Shown here piece by piece: positions 23,564 to 33,155 of a DNA stretch of 64,000 nucleotides (the first letter of the stretch is position 1; each line of letters starts with the position of its first letter). Source of the DNA: Mortierella sp. BCC40632 (lineage: Eukaryota > Mortierellomycota > Mortierellomycetes > Mortierellales > Mortierellaceae); NCBI GenBank assembly GCA_011634665.1, contig WAEK01000007.1:2762501-2826500 (forward strand). The letters are read 5' to 3'. The notes below the pieces were generated by a model. That model was not told where the DNA came from, made no database searches, and was given only the letters and a program-made list of their open reading frames with translations. The position numbers and the translations under genes were made by a program.

Positions 23564-25730
23564 GTGACTGCTGTGCCTTTCATTTTAACTGCTGCGCAAA
23601 TCACCACGTCCTTGACAGTAAAGGACATTTTGCCATATTCTCCTGACTATGACATTCATGCCATTGTCAGCCCTCATCCCATCCCTGCCGATTCGGCTAT
23701 TCCTCTTCGAATGGTTTTCTCAGTCTACGGATTTAAACAGTTCTGGCACCAAGAAAGAGACGCCTTCCAATGACAACGCTGCAGTGAAGAGAACTCTCGC
23801 ATTATCGAGTTTGACAATGGTAGCTTGGACAGTCTACTTCCAACTCACAAGGAATTGCACATAGGGCCAGGCTGACTAAGGAGCTTCGACTGGACATGGC
23901 AATATGATTGCAGGCGACGGGCCTCGAGTAAAACACGCCCACAAGGAATCAGTTGGCACAGGATGCAAGGCACACATCAGAATCCAGAAGCCCATTGGAA
24001 AAGACTGTGTTGCCATCGAGTATCATTGGAGGCACAACCACGGAACTTTTATGTCGGACAGGGCACGTTTACCTTTGGGCACGAACGAGTTAAATTGGAT
24101 CAAGTCGAACGTCAACAAAGGCCCAGAAGACAATCTTTGTTCGGTAAGGCATTGCCACTCAATGCAACAAATACTAATACTACTTCCAACAAGCTTGAAC
24201 GCAACAGTGCTCTCTCCTCTGGTCTTTTGATCGACTACAAGGATGTGCATGGTGTGTTTTATCGTCGACAGATGAGAGAAGTCACCAAAGACCAGGATGT
24301 CTTCAAAAGTATCCATCTTTGGATCAGGGATATCAAGATGAGAGGAAGAGAAGGCATGTTCCAGATCGAGATGGAGGGTAAAATGAAGTCATACTTGGTT
24401 GCATGGTGTACAAAATTCCAGCTGGAGGTAGGCTTTAGTCCGTATTTACGTTGCTAACACTATGCTAGCGTTTTCATGGCTGATTCTAATCTACTTCCAT
24501 GTGTGATTGATCCCTTAGATTATGCAACGCAACCGCATCGTAGCTTGCATGGACTCCACACATAAGGTGACCAGGCCATTGATGCCTAATATCAAAAAGA
24601 TCAGAGAGGCCTCAGCTTTGTTCACCATCCTCGCCAAGGACGTCGTGTTACAGAAAGGCATTCCCATTGCATACTTGATTTGCAGTACCGAATCGACGTA
24701 AGAAATTGGCTTGCCAAGAGGTTAGTAACATGAAGCATTGTATCACCCCTAACTAACGTCTGTAGGTTTCTGCTCAAGAAATGGCTGAGCTGGCTTAAGG
24801 ATACATGCCAGTTTAAAGTGTCAAAGTTCATGATGGATTGCTCACCGGTAGAGACTGAGGCCGTACAAGCTATCTTTCCACAGACTGCCATTTATTACTG
24901 TCTCTTCCATGTGGCCCAGATATGGGAAAGGCGCATGAGAAAAGATTGCAATGTAGGGCAACTATCTTGAATGATATCAAAAGTCATTGACTAGTTCATT
25001 ACTTAATAGGTCTTTCTCACTGATAGAAGGAACACTGGCGCCAAATGGAACACGTGCTAAAAGCCATACGCGGTGGTAGATCCAATGACGAGCTGGATGG
25101 ATTGTGGCAAAAGTTCAGAGTCGCCTTTCCAGGAACTGAGCGCTTTTGTACTTTTCTGGAGAGAAACTGGCTTGCTCGTGTGAAGAGGGGAAAATGGGTG
25201 CTTTTCGTCCGAGAGGTATGCGGAATGGTTCGCTGTGACGGACGAGATGTCTAGACTTCCCCACTCATATACCTTTTTGTCGCCAATAAAACGATCAACA
25301 CATCGACACGAACAACCTGTTGGAATCTTGGTTCCATACTCTCAAGTCTCATTATCTCGATGGCAGGACTGGATACAGGGCTGATGTTGTCATGTTCATG
25401 CTACATGGAGAGATAGAAAGAGACTTCAAGGCTCAGCTTCTCAAGGTTGTTCATGACGTCCAAACAGTGAAACACTCTGAGTATGATAATGAGAGAGAAA
25501 AGGATGCCATGGCAGTGGATATCACCGGGGCCAAATCCATGATTTCAAAGAAGGCATCAGCTAAAATGGTATGTATCGAAAGAAAACTAGCCTCCCTAGC
25601 TTTTGTGAGATTTTTCCTGACTGATCGCTTGCCAGTTCATGGTCCAGTCATTTAGTGTTCCTGGAGTAGAATATTCGGTAGCCATGAATAGCGAGAATGA
25701 AGCTCTTTGTTCATGCACCTGTCCTGATTA
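23564..25730 (+). pseudogene. MULE-type transposase, 5' part
   Basis: Mutator-like transposase with a DDE catalytic core. Coding pieces read VKDILPYSPDYD and VYGFKQFWHQ near 23610-23770, a FLYWCH/WRKY-like zinc region GCKAHIRIQKP...EYHWRHNHGT near 23960-24050, then the catalytic core: IVACMDSTHK (first Asp, near 24540), FMMDCSPVETEA (second Asp, near 24830) with YYCLFHVAQIW, and NNLLESWFHTLK (Glu, near 25320). Several introns or frame changes separate the pieces. It ends at 25730 inside the SWIM zinc motif (CSCTCPDY), where a 1.6-kb element is inserted; the rest is at 27339-27693. Confidence 0.8.
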
Positions 25731-25939
25731 CTAGCCTAGTTTGCCCTGCGTACCGCAGGGATCCCCCATTGCATCTCTAACTGATGTTGGAGGCATAGTA
25801 AGTTGAGCTATCTCCTGTGAATATGAACAGGCATGCTTGGTGGGACGGATTGTCCTTGTAAATGGCTCCAGTGTATGTCTCTCAGTGCACGGTCTTCAAA
25901 CTGACATAATCATGAACTGTATGGAGAGAGAGAGAGAGA

Positions 25940-25960
25940 AGAGGAGAGAGAGAGAGAGAG
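25940..25960. repeat. (GA)n microsatellites in the K2 element
   Basis: Short GAGA runs occur near 25925-25960 and a longer one at 26346-26385. They are simple sequence with no coding role. Confidence 0.8.
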
Positions 25961-26089
25961 CTTTTGACATTCCTAAGACTTAAGCTGTTCGTTACGTAGT
26001 AGCTCTATTTTGCATAGCTGTGGCACGCAGGACCAAGCACTTGTATTCAAACTCCTGCCTTTGCTGAATTGAACATTTCTCAAATTGAC

Positions 26090-26312
26090 CTCTTTTCTAA
26101 ATGGTCCTTTTTTCAAATCCTACTTTTCCTCGAAATAGTCCTTTTTTTCAAATCCTAATTTTCTCGAAATAGTCCTTTTTCTAAATGGTCCTTTTTTCAA
26201 ATCCTACTTTTTCGAAATAGTCCTTTTTTCAAATGGTCCTTTTTTTCAAATCCTACTTTTCTCGAAATAGTCCTTTTTCTGAAATAGTCTTTTTTTTTTT
26301 TTTTTTTTTTTT
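26090..26312. repeat. Minisatellite downstream of K2
   Basis: Units of the form CGAAATAGTCCTTTTTTC and AAATCCTACTTTTC alternate about eight times and end in a 22-base T run. The same two units occur around 17640-18100 near K1, so they appear to belong to the K-bearing elements. Confidence 0.85.
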
Positions 26313-26346
26313 GGGTTTGTCCGACCAAAGTGGATGAAATGAAGTG

Positions 26347-26389
<43 letters not shown>

Positions 26390-26476
26390 GGGATGGATAC
26401 AGTAAAGACCGGACTACCGTTTTTTCAGAAACCTACTTTTTTTATTTCTTTTTTTTTTCTTTCAAACACCAAGTGT

Positions 26477-26995
26477 TTATTGATTAGCTTTGCATCGACC
26501 CATTAGGGCCACCACTGTCTCAAGTTGCTTGTTGCAATGGGAAGGAGTGAGGAGAAAGACCGCTGCCAAAAAGGTCAATAGGAAGAGGTGACCAGGTGTC
26601 TCAACATGTGCCTTTTTGAGTCTGTGTTTCATCAATTGGATTAGGTACTTTTCTTGAATCGCCTTCACCCCAGTACCTTGATTGCTAGCTCCTCTTTTAT
26701 TCATGGCACTCTTGAAGTTCCATCTCAGGTTTTTCATGTTTCGGCTTAGTGAGTGTCGCTGGTCGTCCTGGTCCGAGTGGCAGTCGCTAATGGCTTTGAA
26801 TCGGCCTTGATCGTTCGCCCTGCTAGAGTCGTACCACCACACCAGTGCCCGAGCAAACGCCTCTACTGCCTGCTTTCTTGCCTGAGGGTCATTGATATCA
26901 ATTCCATGAAAGACACTGTACCTGTCATGTCCTACTACTGTACATGGTCGAGAAAGCATGCCGACGCATAGAGAAACAGTGCGAAGCGAGGGCAT
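26477..26995 (-). CDS. K2: shorter member of the K family (172 aa)
   Basis: An open frame matching the C-terminal half of K1 and K3: VFHGIDINDPQARKQAVEAF, ARALVWWY, DQGRFKAISDCH, LRWNFKSAMNKRG, KYLIQLMKHRLKKAHVETPG, then the hydrophobic HLFLLTFLAAVFLLTPSH and the final MGRC. The acidic N-terminal half of K1 is missing, so it is either a 5'-truncated copy or starts on a new codon. No Fanzor gene lies in the same element. Function unknown. Confidence 0.6.
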   Translation of the reverse strand: MPSLRTVSLCVGMLSRPCTVVGHDRYSVFHGIDINDPQARKQAVEAFARALVWWYDSSRANDQGRFKAISDCHSDQDDQRHSLSRNMKNLRWNFKSAMNKRGASNQGTGVKAIQEKYLIQLMKHRLKKAHVETPGHLFLLTFLAAVFLLTPSHCNKQLETVVALMGRCKANQ

Positions 26996-27338
26996 GGGAT
27001 CCTCAAGTTGGTTCTGAGTAATCGATTAGAGATGTCTGAGAGAACCCGACTACTCGGTGAAAGGAGCCCCTCTCGGGTCTGCGATACCTTTTTGGGATGT
27101 ATAAAGATTAAAAAGGTCTACCCCACATGGAGTGAGAAAATGATTACGATTTCAAGTTTTTCTCGATGGTCCATGAATGAAAAAGCACATTTGAATGGAT
27201 GGATCTTACTCATTTTCAAAGGAGCATTTGCTCATTCACTTTGATGAGGACATGGGTTCGATTCAGAAGGGGCATCTTAAGGGATTTTCCTTCTTTGGGC
27301 ATCGATACCTTTTTAGGCTGTGTCAGTTACGTGCGTCA

Positions 27339-27693
27339 TCCTGATTATGCCAGACATCAGATACCCTGCAAGCACATGTATCTGATTTCAAAAATCTATG
27401 ACAGGTACAAGATCGCATACTTTGAGCGTGCCAGAACAATTCAAGCGCAGGAAGCAGTTCAAACTGGAGAAACTCTAGGACTTCCCCCGGAGAGCGTCAT
27501 CTCGCCGTATCTGATGAACCAATTGGAGGTGCAGAGAAATGGAAAGCGCAGTGAGGACAAAAGGAAGAGGGACGAAGCCAGAGTTGCTGAAATACGGGAC
27601 ACCAATGAACAGGTGAAAAGACTGTGGAGTCAGTTGGGTGTCATTATGGATGGCCCCAGGAAGCGGCACTGTTCATTGGCCCCTCTCAAATAA
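27339..27693 (+). pseudogene. MULE-type transposase, 3' part
   Basis: This continues the frame of 23564-25730 after the K2 element. It holds ARHQIPCKHMYLI, the last Cys and His of the SWIM zinc motif, then a helical, charged tail (SEDKRKRDEARVAEIRDTNE) and a stop at 27693. Apart from the insertion the C-terminus is open, which suggests the K2 insertion is fairly young. Confidence 0.8.
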
Positions 27694-27949
27694 TCCTCCA
27701 AACAAAAAATTAAAAAATTTAGCCATGCACCTGTGGAATTGCTGTGTCACAAATGAAGGACGGAGATCCTTGTCGTCTGAAGTCAGGTAGGTCCTTTGGG
27801 AAAGGGGATTGCACAGACAGATATACGCAACCCGTCTTACTTTGCCACCCCACTTTGTCCACCTCTTACCACTATACATACTTTAATAAAGCAGACTTGC
27901 TTGCACTTTCTTGGTCACCCTTTTCAAGTAGCCATTCTTATTCTTTTCA

Positions 27950-28185
27950 TCGAAGGGTCACTCTTCCTTTTTCGATCAAAGGGTCACTTTTTTTTGGAAG
28001 GGTCACTTTTTTTTTTTTTGAAGGGTCACATTTTCTTGAAGGGTCACTTTTTTTTTTGGAAGGGTCACTTTTTTTGGAAGGGTCACTTTTTTGGAAGGGT
28101 TTTTTTTTTTGGAAGGGTCTTTTTTTTTTTTTTGGAAGGGTCACTTTTCGACCAAAGGATCATTTTTCTTTTTGAAGGGTCATCT
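27950..28185. repeat. Minisatellite GAAGGGTCACTTTTTT downstream of K3
   Basis: Around ten units of GGAAGGGTCAC followed by T runs of varying length lie between the MULE 3' end and K3. As with K1 and K2, a T-rich minisatellite lies just downstream of the K gene, though the unit differs. The 27700-27950 stretch holds no gene I can support. Confidence 0.85.
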
Positions 28186-28188
28186 TGT

Positions 28189-29157
28189 CTATTGTTCGAT
28201 CTTGCATTGATCTAAAAGTGCCGCCACAGCCATAATTTGCCTTTTGCGATGTGGAGAGATAAGAAAAAAGGCCGCTGCCAAGAAGCCTAGTAGAAAGAGG
28301 TGACCAGGCGTCTTGACAGTTGCTTGCTTGAGTCTGTTCTTGACCAGCTGCATCAAGTACTTGTGTTGGAGAGACTTGGTAGTGGTCTCTGCATCATCGA
28401 CTCGTCTCTGGTTCCAATCCTTTTTGAATCTGCACCTCAAGTTCTTTAGGTGTGGACTCAATGATGGGCCTTGGCCATTGTTATCCAAATAAAAGTCGCT
28501 GATGGATGTAAATCGGTCCTGGTCATCCTTGTTGCTTGGTTCGTACCGCCAAACTACTGCCCTTGCAAACAACACGAGAGTCGTCCTTATCGCTTGCGGG
28601 TCATGGACATGGACCCCACGAAAGACTTCCTGCCCCTCGGCCAGGATGATGCTCACTGGATCATACTCTGCAATCGCACCTGGAGTGCAGAGCCATTGGA
28701 GCGTCTTGGATTGATTGAGCCGTCGTTGTAGGAGACGATTTGATGGTAGTTGTTCCCTACCCACGGTCTCCTCATCTTCTGTCGACTGAATCGACTCCAC
28801 AAGAGATTCTTCTGGGGCAACCATTGACTGATGTTCTTGGATGAGGCCCATTCTTTCTTCCACCGTTTCTTCAGTTGCATTACTGTCATACATGGCTGTT
28901 GGTGTCCAAGACTGGCCTGCCAGACTATCCAAGACATAAGTGCCTTGATATGACCCGATGAAGGGAAGCCGGGTCCACTCCTCCTGGCCAGATGATCCAG
29001 CCTGCTCGCCGTTGTTGTGAATGATGGGAAGACTGTTCTCAACACACTCTTCTTCCTCTTGAGCCAAAGACCCTTCTGTTTCTTTATCCATCTCGAATCT
29101 CTTGTGAATCAATGGACCACAAGTCATCGTCTGGACCGTCGGTGCTTTCAACGGCAT
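28189..29157 (-). CDS. K3: member of the K family (322 aa)
   Basis: An intact frame. The N-terminal half is acidic (ETEGSLAQEEEECVE, STEDEETVG) with a short YVLDSLAGQSW box like ALDSQAAKSW in K1. The C-terminal half follows K1 closely in layout: LLQRRLNQSKTLQWL, IILAEGQEVF, ARAVVWRYE, DQDRFTSISD, LRCRFKKDWNQRR, KYLMQLVKNRLKQATVKTPG, hydrophobic HLFLLGFLAAAFFLISPHR, and LLDQC at the end. It is transcribed away from F3, whose start is 265 bp off, so K3 and F3 form a divergent pair. Function unknown. Confidence 0.65.
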   Translation of the reverse strand: MPLKAPTVQTMTCGPLIHKRFEMDKETEGSLAQEEEECVENSLPIIHNNGEQAGSSGQEEWTRLPFIGSYQGTYVLDSLAGQSWTPTAMYDSNATEETVEERMGLIQEHQSMVAPEESLVESIQSTEDEETVGREQLPSNRLLQRRLNQSKTLQWLCTPGAIAEYDPVSIILAEGQEVFRGVHVHDPQAIRTTLVLFARAVVWRYEPSNKDDQDRFTSISDFYLDNNGQGPSLSPHLKNLRCRFKKDWNQRRVDDAETTTKSLQHKYLMQLVKNRLKQATVKTPGHLFLLGFLAAAFFLISPHRKRQIMAVAALLDQCKIEQ

Positions 29158-29421
29158 GGGTTGCTAGCAGTGTGGTCATTGCAATGGATCGGTTGGGGCC
29201 AAAGTCTCGACCCTTGACCCTTGACCAATTTAAAAGAATCCAAGCAAGGTGCATGGTCCTTCAGTCTACGCCAATGGTAGGCATGCTTTGGCCTTACCCA
29301 AACTTTGTGGTCCTTTTTTTTTTTTTTTTTTTTTTTTCCAAAGTGGGATAGAGTTTTTTCTAATATCCTCTTTTGACACTCTGTAGATGATTCTAACACA
29401 ATCAGCCAAGTACAAGAAGCG

Positions 29422-30731
29422 ATGGCAGAAGAACAGGACGACATGGACACCAGTATGCAGTCGATCCAGCCTGGAGATATTAGCGTGGAGCAGGAAGGAC
29501 CCTATGGTGCAGGAGGGGAGCAAATGAATGTCAGTTCCCAAAGCACAGACCCCGACATGGATACGCTGGAAAAGATGAGGCTACCGAAATCTCACAAGAT
29601 CACCTCCGCGCGGATCAACGACATTTCATTTTCCAAAAAATTCCAACGGAGCCGAGAAAAAAGATTTAGAGCGGATCGAGCTGCACAAAATGCTTTGAGC
29701 GAGATATCAAAGGAAGAGAACAGCCTGAAGCGGGCGTTGACAGCAGAAGAGATCGAGAAAGCCCAAAGAGTTCGACGCAAACAGAGAGAGACGCTGCAGA
29801 GATTCTACCAGTCAAAGCGCGCGCTGAAAGAGCGGCATACGCAAGATTTGCGAACGAGGAGAGGGTGGGCGATTCTTGGGTCAGAAGAGCGACGGTTTGT
29901 CAGTCGTCAGGGTAGAGAGGGACCGATTGTGGCGACTGGGCAAGTGTCGCAGGTGGATGGATACTGCAGCGAGTGTCAAAGATACCACCTTCCGCGAGGC
30001 ATAGGAGCAGAGCCATTTGAGCATGTCGCCGAGTGTCCCAAGAGAAAGGTAGTTGTGCTTCCGATTATGCTGACGGGGACAGCGGGGACATGTGTAGGGT
30101 CTAGGATAGGAGGACATGCACGACGTGGAGGCAACAAGTTGCGAAAGGAGCATGGGCGATACTGCCCCGTGTCGATGACGGACGAGTATCAGACGAGCAA
30201 AACGTATGTGTATTGCTTTCAACGAATGGAGCTTGCACGGTCGAGGAGGGTAGTGAATGGAGTGAGGAAGATGGTGAGGATTCATGGGGCGGTAGAGTGT
30301 GTTAACTCAGAGTGTCCATCGTTCAAGGTCGGCTACACGATGAAGGGACGAGACCAAAGTGCGGCGATGGCGATAGCGATATCAGGAGCGTCCATTCTGC
30401 TCAACCAGAACCCACTCCCACCATTCTCAAGGGCTTCCCAGGACGATGTCCTTTCTGCAATCCAAGAACGCCAGTCAAATACTGGATCGAAACAGCCTCC
30501 AACATCTATGCAGATGCAATGGTGGCCCCCGGCAGAGTCGGGACAATGGTGAGTACAAAAATCTCTTTTGCATGCATTCTTTTCTTCCTCTTGCTGCATG
30601 ATCTAATTTTTTAATTTTTTGTTTGCGATAATATTTGAGTAGACCCATTGAAAGATCTCAAAGACATAGTCGCCAAGTTGGAGGAGGCTGTGAATTTAGC
30701 CCAGGAAGGAGACAAGTTGCACGTCAAATAA
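29422..30731 (+). CDS. F3: truncated Fanzor-like protein (zinc ribbon and RuvC-II/III only)
   Basis: A 376-residue frame starting MAEEQDDMDTSMQSIQ. An acidic N-terminus is followed by a long basic helical stretch, a Cys/His cluster YCSECQRYH...HVAEC, GTCVGSRIGGHARRGG, then PVSMTDEYQTSK (RuvC-II Glu), the zinc region with VNSECPSF, and MKGRDQSAAMAIAISG (RuvC-III Asp). The RuvC-I Asp motif is absent, and the first zinc cysteine after TSK is Tyr here, so it should not cut DNA alone. A GTGAGT donor after 30550 may lead to a short terminal exon near 30644-30731 reading like KDLKDIVAKLEEAVNLA, but the phase is unclear. It may be a domesticated binding protein or just a relic. Confidence 0.65.
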
Positions 30732-30799
30732 ACAGTCTTATGACATATTTATCCTGACGCTCATAATACGTCACGGTAGTAATAGTGACGCATAGGCAA

Positions 30800-31641
30800 C
30801 GATCTCCAGATATTGCTGTCGCCATTGTTGCCTTGAACGATGGACACTCTGCATTCACCATCTTCCTCACACCCCTCGACCGCGCAAGCTGCGTTCGTTG
30901 AGGCAAATGCGCATGTTTTGCTCGCCTGGTACTCGTCCGTCATTGACACAGGGCAGTATCGGCCGTGCTCCTTCCGTGACTTGTTGCCACCACGTCGAGC
31001 TTGCCCCTCTATTCTCAACCCTACACATGTCACTGTTGTTCCCGTGAACATAATCGGAGGCAAAACTGTTTTCTCTTGGGACACTCGACAGCTTGCTGGT
31101 TCTGCTCCTATGTCTCATGGAAAGTATATTTGACAAGCGCTGCTTTGTCCATCTACTTGCGAGACTTGTCCAGCTGGCACAATGGATCCTTCTCTTCCCT
31201 GGCGACTGACAAACCGTCGCTCCTCCGATGAGAGAATCGCCTATCCTCTCCTCGTTCGCAAATCCTGCGTGTGCCCCTGTTTGCGTCGAGCTCTCTGTGT
31301 TTTCTCTATCTCTTGTGCTGCCAACACCCACCGCAGGGTTCTCTTTATTCGATATCTCGCTCAGAGCTTTTGTGCCACTTGATCCGCTTTCTTTCTTTTT
31401 CTCGGCTTCGTTGGTACTTTTTTGAAAATGAAATATTATTGCTCCACGCGGAGGTGATATTGTGAGATCTCAGTAGCCTCATCTTTTCTAAGGTGTCCAT
31501 GTCGGAGTCCTTGTTTTGGGAACCGACATTCATTTGTTCTCTTCCTATACCATAGGACCCTTCCGGGTCCAGATTATTACCTCCAGACTGGATGGGCTGC
31601 ATGCTGTTGTCCATGTCGTCCTGTTCTTCTGCCATCACTTC
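30800..31641 (-). pseudogene. F4: decayed inverted copy of F3
   Basis: The minus strand reads MAEEQDDMDNSMQPIQ from near 31635, then SFSKKYQRSREK, later CVGLRIEGQARRGG and PVSMTDEYQASKTC. The frame breaks several times and homology to F3 stops after ATAISG near 30803. It faces F3 tail-to-tail. Unlike F3, this copy keeps the first zinc Cys after TSK. It is a pseudogene. Confidence 0.75.
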
Positions 31642-31689
31642 TTGTACTTGGCTGATTGTGTGAGAATCACCTACATTGTAGAAAAATAT

Positions 31690-32095
31690 AAAATATAAAA
31701 AGACTTACTCATCAGGACCGAGTACGGATTAAAGTTGGTTACTGACTTCTGGAAGAGCTTGAAGTGGGCCCTGATCCGCTCAACGCCTACCCTTTCGGTC
31801 TTACTCATGGTCCTCAACTCATAGTTTGTACCTCCTATCACAACCGCACAAGCTCTCCATTCTTATTCCTCGACCATCAGCAGTGCCGATATGTCCAGTT
31901 TGTTACAATAACCTGGTTTCTTTTACATGCTCAGCGCATTGTCCTCCGATTTCGCCCCAGCACCAGAAGAGGGATGTGAACTGTTGGGAAAATTGAAAAT
32001 AAGGGACTCGCCTCCTCTTGCAATGACCAGAAAAAAATACTCCCCCTCCTCCCAGAAATAGAAATGACAACCTACTTTCCTACCGACAATGCTAA
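31690..32095. other. Spacer between F4 and K4
   Basis: About 400 bp in the position of the divergent F3/K3 promoter. Short frames such as VPPITTAQALHSYSSTISS do not match anything I know. No repeat stands out. Confidence 0.3.
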
Positions 32096-33060
32096 TGAGT
32101 GATCAAGTCGTCCGAGTGGCCTTGGGCGGTAGCAACCTTGACACTGACGAGATCGATGTGACTGAGGACTCCTTCACCAAGGAAAAAGAATAGGATCTCA
32201 TTGTTTACGGTACTCCTATCGAAGATATTGACCATGGCATGAGCACCAGAGCCAGAGTGAGAACGATGCCTTTCCCTATCAGTCTCTGTAGCTCTTTCAT
32301 ATAGGACCTAGATAGTGTAATAGCCAAGTCTTGGTCTAATTCGTCATTTGTAGCTAGTGTGATAGGACAGCTCAAAAGCTAGGCAAGCAGAAGGAAAAAT
32401 GGATGTGGGGAATGACAACCAATGGATGTGGGGAATGACAACCGTCGAGAACACCAACCAAAACAATCATACTAGAGTTTCTTCCTGCACTGTCCGCTGA
32501 TTCGGACGATCCTATCCCCGAGGAGAACTAGGGGTCTGCTGCATATCAGCCATCAACCGCCATCTTACAGCGACACCTCAAATACTCAACCATCCTGAAT
32601 TGACTCCGCTTTCATGGTGCCAAAGGTGGTAATTCTCTTGACATCACACTACATCGATTTCCACGATTCTCAACCGAAAGAGCAGAAGATAATGGCTTTT
32701 GCAAACGCATTGGTGTGGTGTGGCGAGAGTGATCAAAACCAGTTTATGGCAAGTTGCAATTGTCACTGTGGCAGTAAAGAAAAGCGATAGGCAATTGTCT
32801 CTGGTTAACCTGGGATCAAGGCTCAAGGCTAAGTGAAAAAGAGACATACCGACGACCAATACTTAGACTGCGAGGCGATCCTGCTCCTGGAAGTGAAATG
32901 CAAGTTATCAAAGGTTGCTGTTATGACACGAGGTCCCTTTGCTCTTTTGGACTGCTTGGCTGCAGTTTTTCTTATCCCACTCGCCGCAACAAACAAATTG
33001 CGACTGTTGTGGCACTCACGAGTCAATGCACACAGGCGTAGGGTACTGTCTCATTTTACT
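32096..33060 (+). pseudogene. K4: decayed member of the K family
   Basis: The plus strand keeps VTEDSFTKEKE, DLIVYGTPIEDIDHGMST, AFANALVWCGESDQNQF and CNCHCGSKEK, and later VKKRHTDDQYLDCEAI. These match K1 much more closely than K3. At least five stops and several frame changes interrupt it. It is divergent from F4, mirroring the K3/F3 pair, and is followed by a 34-base A run at 33119. Confidence 0.75.
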
Positions 33061-33113
33061 ACAATAGACCTAAGTGGATGCATTTTCATCCCTTGGGTAT
33101 TGCGTGTTGTTTG

Positions 33114-33118
<5 letters not shown>

Positions 33119-33155
<37 letters not shown>

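Larger units (their letters stand above)
25731..27338 (-). mobile_element. 1.6-kb element carrying K2, inserted in the MULE SWIM motif
   Basis: The bases TCCTGATTA occur at 25722-25730 and again at 27339-27347, a 9-bp target duplication. Removing the insert and one copy restores CTCPDY|ARHQIPCKH, the CxC...CxH SWIM motif, in frame. On the minus strand the element runs from TGACGCACGTAAC to a hairpin (CCCTGCGGTACGCAGGG) followed by CAAACTAGGCTAG. The hairpin-plus-CTAG end resembles a Helitron 3' end, but the 9-bp duplication is MULE-like. It has no long inverted repeats and no transposase. Besides K2 it holds GA-rich and T-rich repeats. Confidence 0.8.

Noticed and set aside
25731..27338. Simple Helitron call for the K2 element
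   Set aside because: One end resembles a Helitron 3' end, but the other end is not TC, no Rep/helicase is present, and a 9-bp target duplication fits better.
23564..27693. Domesticated FAR1-like transcription factor instead of a MULE transposase
   Set aside because: The full DDE layout is visible, it is broken by frame changes and an insertion, and it sits among transposons, so a mobile element relic is more likely.
29157..29541. Minus-strand frames with poly-Lys
   Set aside because: They cross the 23-base T run upstream of F3 and lie opposite the F3 start; no coding signature was seen.
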